DNA from: Bacteroidales bacterium
GTDB lineage: Bacteria; Bacteroidota; Bacteroidia; Bacteroidales; UBA932
NCBI GenBank assembly: GCA_017447815.1
Contig: JAFSMS010000108.1
Coordinates: forward strand, 1-44,274
DNA length: 44,274 nucleotides
Direction of reading: 5' to 3'
Shown here: one piece after another, positions 27,940 through 36,634 of the stretch
How positions within the stretch are numbered: the first letter of the stretch is position 1
Layout: every line of letters begins with the position of its first letter
Position numbers and translations under genes: made by a program
The notes under the pieces: model-generated
The model's input: the letters and a program-made list of their open reading frames with translations, nothing else
Database searches by the model: none
What the model was told of the DNA's origin: nothing

Positions 27940-29456
27940 TTAGTGTAAGTGACAAAAGCGGACTCGTTGAGTTCGTCCAGGGGCTTGTAAACCTGGGTTG
28001 GGAGATCATCGCCACGGGCGGTACCCAGAAACTGTTGGAATCCAAAGGGGTGAAGACCATCGGCATCAGCGAGGTGACCGGCTTTCCGGAGATTTGCGAC
28101 GGCCGTGTGAAGACCCTGCATCCCAAGGTGCACGGCGGCATCCTGGCCCGCCGCGACGTGCCTGCCCACATGGAAACCCTGAAGGAGAACGGCATCCAGA
28201 CCATCGAACTGGTGTGCGTGAACCTGTACCCGTTCCGCCAGACCATCGCCAAGGAAGGCGTTACCCTCGAGGAGGCCATTGAGAATATCGATATCGGCGG
28301 CCCTTCCATGGTGCGCAGCGCCGCCAAGAACTGGAAAGACGTCACCATCGTCTGCGATCCGGCCGATTACGGCACGGTCCTGGAGGAACTCAAGGCCAAC
28401 GGCAGAACCTCTGACGAAACCCGCCTCAAACTTTCGGCCAAGGCCTATACCCATACGGCCGAATACGATGCCTGCATCGCCACCTACATGCGCGCCCAGG
28501 CCGGGCTGCCGGAGAAACTCTTCCTCGAGTACGACATCAAGCAGCCGCTCCGCTACGGCGAAAACCCGCATCAGAGCGCGAACTTCTATGCCGCCCTGGA
28601 GCCGGCTCCCTTCTCCCTGGCTTTCGCAAAGCAGATCCAGGGCAAGGAACTCTCCTACAACAATATCCAGGATGCCAATGCGGCCCTGAACGTGCTACGT
28701 GACTTCGAAGAGCCCTTCTGCGTGGCCCTCAAGCACATGAACCCTTGCGGCGCGGCGGTGGGCAAGACCATCGAGGAGGCCTGGCAGGCCGCCTATGAGG
28801 CCGACAAGGTGAGTATCTACGGCGGCATCGTGGGCGTGAACCGCGAACTCACCGCCGAGGTGGCCCGCGGGATGAAGCCCATCTTCCTGGAGATCGTAAT
28901 CGCCCCGTCCTATACCCCGGAGGCCCTGGAGATCCTCTCCACCAAGAAAAACCTCCGCGTCATGCAGGTCGATATGACCCGCGACGGCAAGCCCGTCCCG
29001 CAGTACGTGAGCGTGAACGGCGGCCTGCTTGTGCAGCAGTTGGACACCCAGGTGGAAACCGTGACACCCGGGATGTGCGTGACAAAGGTGAAGCCCACCG
29101 AGGCGCAGATGGCCGACCTCAACTTCGGCTGGAAGATTGTCAAGCACGTGAAATCCAACGCCATCTGCGTCGTCCGTGACAACCACACCATCGGGGTGGG
29201 CGCCGGTCAGACAAACCGCGTCGGCTCTGCCGAAATCGCCCTGAACGAGGCGAAGAACGCCGGATTTACCGAAGGCCTTGTGCTGGCCTCCGACGGCTTC
29301 CTCCCGTTCGACGACACCGTGGCCCTCGCCGCCCGGTACGGCGTGACCGCCATCGTGCAGCCCGGCGGCAGCATCCGTGACGAGGACGCCATCAAGAAGG
29401 CCGACGAACTGGGCATTACGATGCTCTTCACCGGCATCCGTCACTTCAAGCATTGA
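27927..29456 (+). CDS. purH: Bifunctional AICAR formyltransferase / IMP cyclohydrolase
   Basis: 509 residues. The N-terminal MGS-like domain (about 1-195) is the IMP cyclohydrolase (ALVSVSDKSGLVEFV, TGFPEICDGRVKTLHPKVHGG). The C-terminal part is the AICAR transformylase, with the catalytic Lys-His in VALKHMNPCGAA. Together they form IMP, using 10-formyl-THF. Residue order and length are typical. The last codons and the stop sit inside a perfect 12-bp inverted repeat. Confidence 0.97.
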   Translation: MRALVSVSDKSGLVEFVQGLVNLGWEIIATGGTQKLLESKGVKTIGISEVTGFPEICDGRVKTLHPKVHGGILARRDVPAHMETLKENGIQTIELVCVNLYPFRQTIAKEGVTLEEAIENIDIGGPSMVRSAAKNWKDVTIVCDPADYGTVLEELKANGRTSDETRLKLSAKAYTHTAEYDACIATYMRAQAGLPEKLFLEYDIKQPLRYGENPHQSANFYAALEPAPFSLAFAKQIQGKELSYNNIQDANAALNVLRDFEEPFCVALKHMNPCGAAVGKTIEEAWQAAYEADKVSIYGGIVGVNRELTAEVARGMKPIFLEIVIAPSYTPEALEILSTKKNLRVMQVDMTRDGKPVPQYVSVNGGLLVQQLDTQVETVTPGMCVTKVKPTEAQMADLNFGWKIVKHVKSNAICVVRDNHTIGVGAGQTNRVGSAEIALNEAKNAGFTEGLVLASDGFLPFDDTVALAARYGVTAIVQPGGSIRDEDAIKKADELGITMLFTGIRHFKH

Positions 29457-29469
29457 GATGCTTGAAGTG
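29442..29469 (+). other. Perfect 12-bp inverted repeat around the purH stop codon
   Basis: CACTTCAAGCAT (29442-29453), loop TGAG, ATGCTTGAAGTG (29458-29469). The purH TGA is in the loop. There is no U-run after it, so it is more likely an RNA 3'-end stabiliser, a partial terminator or a duplicated end than a strong terminator. Confidence 0.7.
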
Positions 29470-29506
29470 TCTTAAAGACCAATATACGTTACCCCCACCC
29501 GAAACC

Positions 29507-29522
29507 CCTCCCCTCGGGGAGG
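29507..29522 (+). other. GC-rich hairpin in the purH-purD gap
   Basis: CCTCCC, loop CTCG, GGGAGG (29507-29522) within the C-rich stretch 29490-29522. Palindromes of this kind occur as dispersed intergenic units in some Bacteroidales genomes (from memory); the copy number here cannot be judged from one window. The gap 29457-29550 holds no gene. Confidence 0.5.
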
Positions 29523-29550
29523 AACTTAAACAGGTAAAAATCAAAACAAT

Positions 29551-30876
29551 ATGGGTTTAGTCTATCCTCTTCCTTCCCAACGTTCCGGTGCCGGAGCCAA
29601 GGAGATCAATTTGGAAAAGTGCCTGGGGAAAACCGTCCTGGTGATCGGCGGCGGCGGACGGGAGCATGCCATCGTGGATGCCCTGAGCCGCAGCCCGCAG
29701 GTCGGCAAGATTTACTGCGCCCCCGGCAATGCCGGAATCGGGCAGCTGGCATTCAATGTCCCGCTGAAAGACACCGATGTGGAAGGCCTGAAATCTTTTG
29801 CCCAGGACAATGGCGTGGACCTGACCGTAGTGGGCCCGGAGGCCGCCCTGGCGGCCGGGATCGTCGATGCTTTCCGCGCGGCCGGGCTCAAGATATTCGG
29901 CCACACGAAGGCCGCTACGGCCATCGAGAGTTCCAAGGAGTTCGCCAAGGAACTGATGCAGGACGCAGGCATTCCTACGGCTGCCTACCGCAGTTTTTCC
30001 GACTTTGACGAGGCGCTCTCCTACGTGCTGTCACGTCCCTTCCCGGCCGTTCTCAAGTATGACGGGCTGGCCGCCGGAAAGGGCGTAGTCATTGCGCAGG
30101 ACGAGGCCGAGGCCCGCGCTGCCCTGGCCGATATGCTCCTGGACCACAGCTTCGGCGAAGGACGGGTGGTGGTGGAAGATTTCCTCACCGGACCGGAATT
30201 CTCCTTCCTGTGCTTTGTGGACGGGGAGCGGGTGTATCCGATGCCCCTGTCGCAGGACCACAAGAGGGCCTTCGACGGAGACAAAGGGCCCAATACCGGC
30301 GGCATGGGCGCCTACACGGGCCTGCCTTTCATCACCGAAGAAGACCGTGCGTTTGCCTTCCGGGAAATCATGTGCAAGGCCGCATCGGCCATGTGCGCCA
30401 AGGGACTTCCGCTCTCGGGCGTCCTGTACGGCGGCCTGATGAAAACCCCGCAGGGCATCAAGGTAATCGAGTTCAACGCCCGCTTCGGAGACCCGGAGAC
30501 AGAGGTGGTGCTTCCGCTGCTGCAAAGCGACATCTACGAGATTTTCGAGGGCGTGGCCACCGGTACGCCGGTTCCCGGGCCGGAGTGGTCCGACGGCGTG
30601 ACCCTGGGCGTGGTCCTGGCCTCCAAGGGATATCCCGGCCACTACGAGAAAGGCTACGACATCGGCGGCCTTGAAAGGGTGGAAGCCAAGGTGTACCACA
30701 TGGGGACGGCCGTCCGGGACGGAAAGGTGTTCACCAGCGGCGGCCGCGTGCTGATGGTGGTCTCGGGCGGGACCGACCTCTCCGACGCCCGCGACCGGGT
30801 GTACGCCGAGGTGGGGAAGATTGCCTGCGAAAACCTCTTCTACAGAAAAGACATTGCACACATCGCTTTTGAATAA
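29551..30876 (+). CDS. purD: Phosphoribosylamine-glycine ligase (GAR synthetase)
   Basis: 441 residues. PurD joins phosphoribosylamine and glycine with ATP. The usual start motif VLVIGGGGREHAI appears at residue 29, so this protein has an N-terminal extension of about 27 residues compared with the family. No ATG lies nearer; a TTG inside the extension is the only alternative seen. ATP-grasp motifs are present: LKYDGLAAGKGVVIA, GPNTGGMGAYTG and EFNARFGDPETEVVLP. It uses the product of the neighbouring PurF. It is followed 9 bp later by folD. Confidence 0.95.
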   Translation: MGLVYPLPSQRSGAGAKEINLEKCLGKTVLVIGGGGREHAIVDALSRSPQVGKIYCAPGNAGIGQLAFNVPLKDTDVEGLKSFAQDNGVDLTVVGPEAALAAGIVDAFRAAGLKIFGHTKAATAIESSKEFAKELMQDAGIPTAAYRSFSDFDEALSYVLSRPFPAVLKYDGLAAGKGVVIAQDEAEARAALADMLLDHSFGEGRVVVEDFLTGPEFSFLCFVDGERVYPMPLSQDHKRAFDGDKGPNTGGMGAYTGLPFITEEDRAFAFREIMCKAASAMCAKGLPLSGVLYGGLMKTPQGIKVIEFNARFGDPETEVVLPLLQSDIYEIFEGVATGTPVPGPEWSDGVTLGVVLASKGYPGHYEKGYDIGGLERVEAKVYHMGTAVRDGKVFTSGGRVLMVVSGGTDLSDARDRVYAEVGKIACENLFYRKDIAHIAFE

Positions 30877-30885
30877 TAACGGATT

Positions 30886-31740
30886 ATGGGAAATATTATC
30901 GACGGTAAGGCTTTGAGCCAGGCCGTTAAAGACGAAGTAAAAGAACTGGTGCCCCAGTTGGAAGCCAAATACGGCCGCAAGCCGTGCCTGGTGGTGATCA
31001 TTGTCGGGGAGAACCCGGCCAGCCAGGTCTATGTCCGGAACAAAGTGAAGGCGGCCGCCTACACGGGAATGGAATCCCGGCTCGTCGAACTTCCGGCCGA
31101 CATCAGCGAGGAGGCCCTGCTGGGCCGGATCGCCGCGCTGAACGAAGACCGCCTGGTGGACGGTATCCTGGTCCAGTTGCCGCTCCCGAAACACATCGAC
31201 GAGGAGAAAGTCATCGACGCCATCGCCCGCGAAAAGGATGTGGACGGTTTCCATCCCGGCAACGTGGCCGGCCTGTGGCTGGGCAAGGACTGCATCGTCC
31301 CCTGCACGCCGGCCGGCATCATGCGCATGCTGGACAGTATCGGCTATGAACTGAAGGGAAAGAATGCCGTCGTGGTGGGCCGCAGCAATATTGTAGGAAA
31401 GCCGATGGCCAAACTCCTCCTGGACCGTCACGCCACGGTGACCATCGCCCATTCCCGCACGGCCGATCTGGGCGCCGTGACCCGCGGTGCCGATGTCCTG
31501 GTGCTGGCCGTGGGCAAAGCCGGCCTTGTGACCGGAGACATGGTCAAGCCGGGCGCCGTGCTCATTGACGTGGGCATGAACCGGAATGCGGAAGGAAAAC
31601 TCTGCGGTGATGCCGACTTCGCCTCCTGCGAACCGGTTGCCGGCTGGATTACTCCCGTGCCCGGCGGCGTAGGTCCCATGACCATCGCCATGCTCATGCA
31701 GAACACCATCCACTGCTTCCTCTCGCGGGAAGCCCGTTAA
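30886..31740 (+). CDS. folD: Methylenetetrahydrofolate dehydrogenase / methenyl-THF cyclohydrolase
   Basis: 284 residues. FolD makes 10-formyl-THF, the formyl donor for PurN and PurH, so its place at the end of the purine operon is logical. Motifs are [17 protein letters not shown] (with the catalytic Lys), [30 protein letters not shown] for the dinucleotide site and [15 protein letters not shown]. Its TAA overlaps the stop of the convergent wbqC gene, sharing the palindrome TTAA. Confidence 0.97.
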   Translation: MGNIIDGKALSQAVKDEVKELVPQLEAKYGRKPCLVVIIVGENPASQVYVRNKVKAAAYTGMESRLVELPADISEEALLGRIAALNEDRLVDGILVQLPLPKHIDEEKVIDAIAREKDVDGFHPGNVAGLWLGKDCIVPCTPAGIMRMLDSIGYELKGKNAVVVGRSNIVGKPMAKLLLDRHATVTIAHSRTADLGAVTRGADVLVLAVGKAGLVTGDMVKPGAVLIDVGMNRNAEGKLCGDADFASCEPVAGWITPVPGGVGPMTIAMLMQNTIHCFLSREAR

Positions 31741-32381
31741 ATCTTTTTGAGCCAGAGAATGCTGTCGGGCCCCTCGTTGAAGAGGAGGTCCAGACAGCTC
31801 ATACCCGGGGTGAAGCCGCCCATCCGGTCGCGGAACACCTGGTAGTATGGTTTCTCCAGTCCCAGGGCTTCGAGGACCGTACAGGGCCGTTTGGGGTGGA
31901 CCGCCTCGCGGTAGTCATCGGCCACCGTGCCCGGAAGGGAAAAGCCGGAAGTGGGGGAGATGTCACAGGCGATTCCCAGGCGCTTCAGGCACCAGCGGAT
32001 GGTGGAGAGATTCAGTTCCCAGAGGGTTTCGGGCCTGGCCTGCAGGAGGGCCGACACCTCGTCCCGGTAGTAGTCGTACCAGGCCGATGTCTGGTAGGCG
32101 GCGTCGAGGGCCCGCAGCGTGCGGATCACCCAGGGGGTGGAGTAGTCCACGAGGACGGAGCGGATGGACATGTCGGCCCGGTGCACCACCGGGACCTGAA
32201 GCATCTGCATGCCGTCTGCCGCCAGGATGCAGCAACGGTTCCGGTAACTCTGCTTCTGGTAGTTCTCGCAGGCTTCCAGGAAGATACGGGACGGAAGAAC
32301 CCTGTCCGGGGACAGGGTCATATCGCGTGCGGCCAGGGCCAGCCAGGCTGCGGGCGGGAAATATGCCGTGCTCAGGAGCAC
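31737..32381 (-). CDS. WbqC-like family protein
   Basis: 214 residues with a GTG start that overlaps the lpxA stop as TAGTG. The protein opens [17 protein letters not shown], and contains the family motif [14 protein letters not shown] and LQVPVVH, then [12 protein letters not shown]. WbqC-like proteins are linked with O-antigen and sugar loci in some bacteria, but the reaction is not established. In this operon it follows lpxA, which suggests an envelope role. A longer upstream frame runs through lpxA and is rejected. Confidence 0.85.
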   Translation of the reverse strand: MLLSTAYFPPAAWLALAARDMTLSPDRVLPSRIFLEACENYQKQSYRNRCCILAADGMQMLQVPVVHRADMSIRSVLVDYSTPWVIRTLRALDAAYQTSAWYDYYRDEVSALLQARPETLWELNLSTIRWCLKRLGIACDISPTSGFSLPGTVADDYREAVHPKRPCTVLEALGLEKPYYQVFRDRMGGFTPGMSCLDLLFNEGPDSILWLKKI

Positions 32382-33178
32382 TAGCGGGCGGGACGCGGTT
32401 TGGAAATGATCCCGCGCTTGGATTCGCGGATAAAGCGGAGGATGGTATCCCGGTGGACCGTGGCGGGGAAGTTGGCTTCGATGAATGCGACGGCCTGGCT
32501 CACGTTCATTCCCTTGAAATAAAGGGTGTCGTAGATGTCTTTGATTTCGTTCACCTGCTCTTCTGTAAAGCCCCGGCGCAGCAGGCCCACGCGATTGACC
32601 CCTTCGAACGCGATGGGTTCGCGGCCGGCGAGCACATAGGGCGGAACATCCTTGGTGAGTTTGGCGTAAGCGGCGACAAACGCATGCGTACCCACTTTCG
32701 AGAACTGGTGGGATCCGGACTTGCCGCCCATGACGGCCCAGTCTTCCAGGTCGGTCTCGCCGGCCAGTCCGGCATAACTGACTATGATGCAGTGATTGCC
32801 GATCTGGCAGTCGTGTGCGATGTGGGCATAAGACATGACAAGCGTGTCGCTGCCTACCCGGGTGGTGCCTTTTCCGCTGGCTTTGGTGCCCCGGTTGATG
32901 GTGGCGCATTCCCGGATATTTACGCGGTCTCCGATTTCCACCCAGGATTCTTCACCCTCGAATTTGAGGTCCTGGGGGATGGCACCTACGACGGCGCCCG
33001 GGAAGACAGTGCAGTCCCTGCCCATTTTGACATGGTTATAGACGGTGGCGCCGTTCAGGATGCGGCAGCCGTCGCCAATCTCTGTGTTGGCGTCAATGAA
33101 GGCGAAGGGTCCGACTTCGATTCGGTCACCCAGCCTGGCGGCCGGGTCCACGTAAGCCATGGGATGGATCTTGTTCAT
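32381..33178 (-). CDS. lpxA: UDP-N-acetylglucosamine acyltransferase LpxA
   Basis: 265 residues. LpxA adds a hydroxyacyl chain to UDP-GlcNAc, the first step of lipid A synthesis, in the cytoplasm. The left-handed beta-helix hexapeptide repeats cover about 5-190 (ARLGDRIEVGPFAFIDANTEIGDGC and on), with the catalytic His in SYAHIAHDC. The helical C-terminus starts near 195 (NRVGLLRRGFTEEQV). The usual GGxSGVHQF stretch reads GGKSGSHQF. It lies 7 bp after lpxC. Confidence 0.95.
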   Translation of the reverse strand: MNKIHPMAYVDPAARLGDRIEVGPFAFIDANTEIGDGCRILNGATVYNHVKMGRDCTVFPGAVVGAIPQDLKFEGEESWVEIGDRVNIRECATINRGTKASGKGTTRVGSDTLVMSYAHIAHDCQIGNHCIIVSYAGLAGETDLEDWAVMGGKSGSHQFSKVGTHAFVAAYAKLTKDVPPYVLAGREPIAFEGVNRVGLLRRGFTEEQVNEIKDIYDTLYFKGMNVSQAVAFIEANFPATVHRDTILRFIRESKRGIISKPRPAR

Positions 33179-33185
33179 GCTTTGC

Positions 33186-34025
33186 TTATTTTAGAAGGGC
33201 TCGAAGGGCTTTGGCAGCCTTGGTATTGATGGAATGGCCGGGCTTGTAGGCGGTGATGCGGGCGTTCAGCCGGATGCCGGCAAGACGCAGGTCTCCCAGG
33301 AGGTCCAGCAGTTTGTGCCGGCCGCATTCGTCGGGGAAGTGGAGGTCGGGGTTGTCCATATATCCGTTGTCGGTCACCACCAGCGCGTTGCTCAGGTCTC
33401 CGCCTTTGATGAGGCCGGCCTTGAGCATCGGCTCGATTTCCCGGTAAAAACAGAAAGTGCGGCAGGGCGCGATTTCCCGGGCGTAGTCTGTGCCCTCGTC
33501 CCAGTGGGCGCTCTGGATGCCCAGGACCGGGGAGCCGAAGTCCACGGTGATATCGGCCGAGGGGGCTTCGGCGGGCTCGATTTTTACCCAGGAGCCGGAT
33601 TTCGGGTCCCGGACTTCCAGGGAGAGGGGAATGTCCGTGTAGTCCCGCGGGACGCCCTGGTCGGCAAGGCTGTCCTTCAGGAAAGCCTCGCAGTAAGGCT
33701 GGGCGCTGCCGTCCAGGATAGGCACTTCGAGATTGTCCAGTTCGATGAGGGCGTTGTCCACCCCAAGGCCCATGAGGGAACTCATGATGTGCTCGATGGT
33801 GACGACATCGGCCCCGTTCTGCGAAATGGTGGTGCTGCGGGCCGTGTTGGTGACATGCTCTGCCACGGCCTCGACGACGGGTTGGCCGGGGAGGTCGGTG
33901 CGGCAGAAACGGATTCCGCTTCCGGCCGGTGCGGGCAGGACGGTCATATGGGCATAGGTGCCCGTGTGAAGGCCTTTTCCTTCGAAAAAGTAATTCTTTG
34001 TTAAGGTATGCTGGTTGTTCGGCAT
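33186..34025 (-). CDS. lpxC: UDP-3-O-acyl-N-acetylglucosamine deacetylase LpxC
   Basis: 279 residues from MPNNQHTLTKNYFFEG. LpxC is the zinc deacetylase that commits precursor to lipid A. Motifs are GKGLHTG, the zinc-binding TIEHIMSSL, and GRHKLLDLLGDL with the second His and the Asp. In Bacteroides and relatives LpxC is usually fused to FabZ in a protein of about 460 residues; here it ends after the LpxC part and lpxA follows, so it is free-standing. A longer upstream frame overlaps lpxD and is rejected. Confidence 0.94.
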   Translation of the reverse strand: MPNNQHTLTKNYFFEGKGLHTGTYAHMTVLPAPAGSGIRFCRTDLPGQPVVEAVAEHVTNTARSTTISQNGADVVTIEHIMSSLMGLGVDNALIELDNLEVPILDGSAQPYCEAFLKDSLADQGVPRDYTDIPLSLEVRDPKSGSWVKIEPAEAPSADITVDFGSPVLGIQSAHWDEGTDYAREIAPCRTFCFYREIEPMLKAGLIKGGDLSNALVVTDNGYMDNPDLHFPDECGRHKLLDLLGDLRLAGIRLNARITAYKPGHSINTKAAKALRALLK

Positions 34026-34045
34026 GCGGTTACTGTATGCAAGAA

Positions 34046-35035
34046 TTATTCCTCGGCGGCCCGTTTGAAGAGGGCGTAGGATTTCATGAACTTTCGGGCG
34101 GGAATGGCGGGCGATCCCAGCAGCACCTCTCCCTCTTTCCGGATATTGCCGATGATGCCGGCCTGGGCCATGATGGTGGTATGGTCTGCGATCTTGACGT
34201 GTCCTGCGATGCCCACCTGTCCGCCGAAGATGCAGTATTTGCCCACCTCGGTGGAGCCGGCGATGCCGGTCTGGGCCGCCATGGCGGTATGGTCGCCGAT
34301 AATGACGTTGTGGGCGATCATGCACAGGTTGTCGATGCGGACGCCGTTGCCGATGATGGTGGACTCCATCTGGGCGCGGTCCACGGTGGTGTTGGCCCCG
34401 ATTTCCACATCGTTGCCGATGACGACGTTCCCCAGATGCTCGATCTTTTCCCAACTGCCGTCCGGACGCGGTGCGTTGCCGAAGCCGTCGGCCCCGATGA
34501 CGACCCCGCTGTGCAGGATGACGTTGTTGCCGATGACCATGCCGGGATAGATGCGCACGCCGGGATAGAAGATGCAGCCGTTTCCGATGGTGCAGTTGTC
34601 ACCGATGTACACGTGCTCGTGGATGATGGTATTGTCTCCCACCGTCGTGTGGCGGCCGATGAAGGAAAAGTCTCCCACATAGACCTTCTTCCCGAAGCGG
34701 GTGGACCAGAACCAGCGGGCACGCAGGCTGCGGTGGCGCTTGTTCTTTTTCTTTTTGTCGGAAACGTACTTCAGCAGGTCGGCGATGGCGGAATAGGCAT
34801 TTTCCACCCTCACCAGCGTGGGCTTGACGGGTTGCTTGGGCTCGAAGGTCTTGTCCACGATGAGGATGGAGGCTTCACTGGTATAGACAAACGGCTCGTA
34901 CTTGGGGTTGGCGAAAAAACTCAGCGTGCCCGGCTTGCCATGTTCGATTTTGGCAAACTTGGCGGCCTTGGCGTTTTCGTCCCCGTCCACCGTCCCTTTC
35001 AGGAGCTGTGCCAGGAATTTTGCGGTAAGTTCCAT
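34046..35035 (-). CDS. lpxD: UDP-3-O-acylglucosamine N-acyltransferase LpxD
   Basis: 329 residues. LpxD adds the second hydroxyacyl chain to the LpxC product. The N-terminal uridine-binding domain covers about 1-95 ([19 protein letters not shown]). Hexapeptide repeats follow from about 115 to 300, with the catalytic His in [11 protein letters not shown] and the GADGFGNAP motif. The short C-terminal helix ends [11 protein letters not shown]. Its start overlaps the gpmI stop as TAATG. The order lpxD-lpxC-lpxA gives three consecutive gene products of the pathway. Confidence 0.95.
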   Translation of the reverse strand: MELTAKFLAQLLKGTVDGDENAKAAKFAKIEHGKPGTLSFFANPKYEPFVYTSEASILIVDKTFEPKQPVKPTLVRVENAYSAIADLLKYVSDKKKKNKRHRSLRARWFWSTRFGKKVYVGDFSFIGRHTTVGDNTIIHEHVYIGDNCTIGNGCIFYPGVRIYPGMVIGNNVILHSGVVIGADGFGNAPRPDGSWEKIEHLGNVVIGNDVEIGANTTVDRAQMESTIIGNGVRIDNLCMIAHNVIIGDHTAMAAQTGIAGSTEVGKYCIFGGQVGIAGHVKIADHTTIMAQAGIIGNIRKEGEVLLGSPAIPARKFMKSYALFKRAAEE

Positions 35036-36555
35036 TATATCAGGGGTTCAGCGGTCATGGCGGCAGGCTGCGGGATGCCCATGAGTTTCAGGATGGTGGG
35101 GGCCACGTTGCACAGGGCGCCGTCTTTGACGGAGGTCACCTGCGGTCCGGCGTTGATCACCACAAACTGCACCGTATTGAGGGAATGGGCGGTGTTGGGG
35201 GTTCCGTCGGCGTTGACGGCGAAGTCGGCATTGCCGTGGTCGGCCGTGAGAAGGACCACGTAGTCCTTGGCGATGGCCTCTTCCACCACTTTCCCGACCA
35301 GGTTGTCGATGCAGGTGACGGCCTGGGTGATGGAATTATAGACACCGGTATGGCCCACCATGTCTCCGTTGGCGAAGTTGAGGATGATCATGTCCTGCTT
35401 TCCGCCGCGGATTTCGCCGATGAGTTTTTCGGCCACTTCGGGGGCGCTCATCTGGGGCAGGAGGTCGTAGGTGGGGACCTTCGGGGAGTTCACCAGGATG
35501 CGGTCTTCGTTCTCGAAGACGGTTTCGCGGCCGCCGTTGAAGAAGAAGGTCACATGGGCGTATTTCTCCGTCTCCGCGATGCGCAACTGATGTTTGCCGG
35601 CCTTGGAAACCGTTTCTCCCAGGGTGTCCTGCACCAGTTCCTTGTCGAAGAGGATGTGGACGCCCTTGAAGGAAGCGTCATAGGGAGTGAGGCAGCAGTA
35701 GTAGAGGGGAAGGGTGTGCATGCCTTCCTCGGGCATATCCTGCTGGGTGAGGACGGAAGTGAGTTCGCGGGCGCGGTCGTTGCGGAAGTTGTAGAAGATG
35801 ACGGCATCTCCCTCCTCGATGGTGGCGACGGGTTTTCCGTTCTCGGTGACGACGATGGGCTTGATGAATTCGTCGGTGACCTCGGCGTCATAACTGGCCT
35901 GGATGCCGGCCTGGGCGCTCTCGAAGGCGGCACCCTTGCCTTCGACCAGGAGGTCGTAGGCTTCCTTCACGCGGCTCCAGCGCTTGTCACGGTCCATGGC
36001 GTAGAACCGGCCGCAGACGGAGGCCACTTTGCCGGTGGTTTCCGCCATTTTCTCTTCCAGTTCCTTCACGAAGCCCAGACCGCTGCGGGGATCTGTGTCA
36101 CGTCCGTCCATGAAAGCGTGGACATAGACCTTCTCCAGGCCCGATTCCTTGGCTACCCGCAGGAATTCGTACACATGGTCCAGGGAACTGTGCACGCCGC
36201 CATGGGAGGTAAGGCCCATCAGGTGGAGTTTCTTTCCGCTGGTCTTCACATAGTCGAAAGCGGCTTTGATCTCCTTGTTTTCCAGGAGTTTGTGATCCCG
36301 GCAGGCCATGTTGATCTTCACAAGGTCCTGGTACACGACACGGCCGGCGCCCAGGTTCATGTGGCCCACTTCGGAGTTGCCCATCTGGCCGTCCGGAAGC
36401 CCTACGTATTCACCGCAGGCCTGCAGATGGCCATAAGGATATTTGGCGCGGAGGGCGTCAATATGGGGTGTCCCCTTGGTCCAGATGGCGTTGGAGTAGT
36501 CGTGGCGGCCTTCTCCCCAGCCGTCCAGAATCATGAGAAGTACTTTTCTGTTCAT
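35035..36555 (-). CDS. gpmI: 2,3-bisphosphoglycerate-independent phosphoglycerate mutase
   Basis: 506 residues from [14 protein letters not shown]. GpmI interconverts 3- and 2-phosphoglycerate with two Mn ions. Asp11 (DGWG) and the phosphoryl-acceptor Ser61 (MGNSEVGH) are seen, with [14 protein letters not shown], the metal-site region [12 protein letters not shown] and TADHGNADF. The length is standard for the family. It is the first gene of a unit that continues into lpxD, an unusual mix of glycolysis and lipid A synthesis. An upstream in-frame ATG at 36606 precedes the -7 box and is not used. Confidence 0.96.
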   Translation of the reverse strand: MNRKVLLMILDGWGEGRHDYSNAIWTKGTPHIDALRAKYPYGHLQACGEYVGLPDGQMGNSEVGHMNLGAGRVVYQDLVKINMACRDHKLLENKEIKAAFDYVKTSGKKLHLMGLTSHGGVHSSLDHVYEFLRVAKESGLEKVYVHAFMDGRDTDPRSGLGFVKELEEKMAETTGKVASVCGRFYAMDRDKRWSRVKEAYDLLVEGKGAAFESAQAGIQASYDAEVTDEFIKPIVVTENGKPVATIEEGDAVIFYNFRNDRARELTSVLTQQDMPEEGMHTLPLYYCCLTPYDASFKGVHILFDKELVQDTLGETVSKAGKHQLRIAETEKYAHVTFFFNGGRETVFENEDRILVNSPKVPTYDLLPQMSAPEVAEKLIGEIRGGKQDMIILNFANGDMVGHTGVYNSITQAVTCIDNLVGKVVEEAIAKDYVVLLTADHGNADFAVNADGTPNTAHSLNTVQFVVINAGPQVTSVKDGALCNVAPTILKLMGIPQPAAMTAEPLI

Positions 36556-36581
36556 ATCTCGAATATTTTTTAACAAAACGA

Positions 36582-36602
36582 AGACTGCCTTCCGGGCAGT
36601 CT
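36582..36602 (-). terminator. Probable terminator after tilS
   Basis: AGACTGCC/GGCAGTCT make a perfect 8-bp stem with a 5-nt loop. On the minus strand it is followed by UUCGUUUUGUU. It lies just after the tilS stop and before gpmI, and overlaps the expected start of the gpmI transcript. Confidence 0.55.
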
Positions 36603-36603
36603 G

Positions 36604-36634
36604 CAAAGTTAATCATTTTTCACGGATATCCGAA
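36604..36634 (-). promoter_or_regulatory. Possible gpmI promoter
   Basis: Minus strand TAACTTTG (36604-36611) fits the -7 consensus. The -33 is poor: TTCG (36631-36634) at 19 bp. It overlaps the tilS stop codon. Confidence 0.5.
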
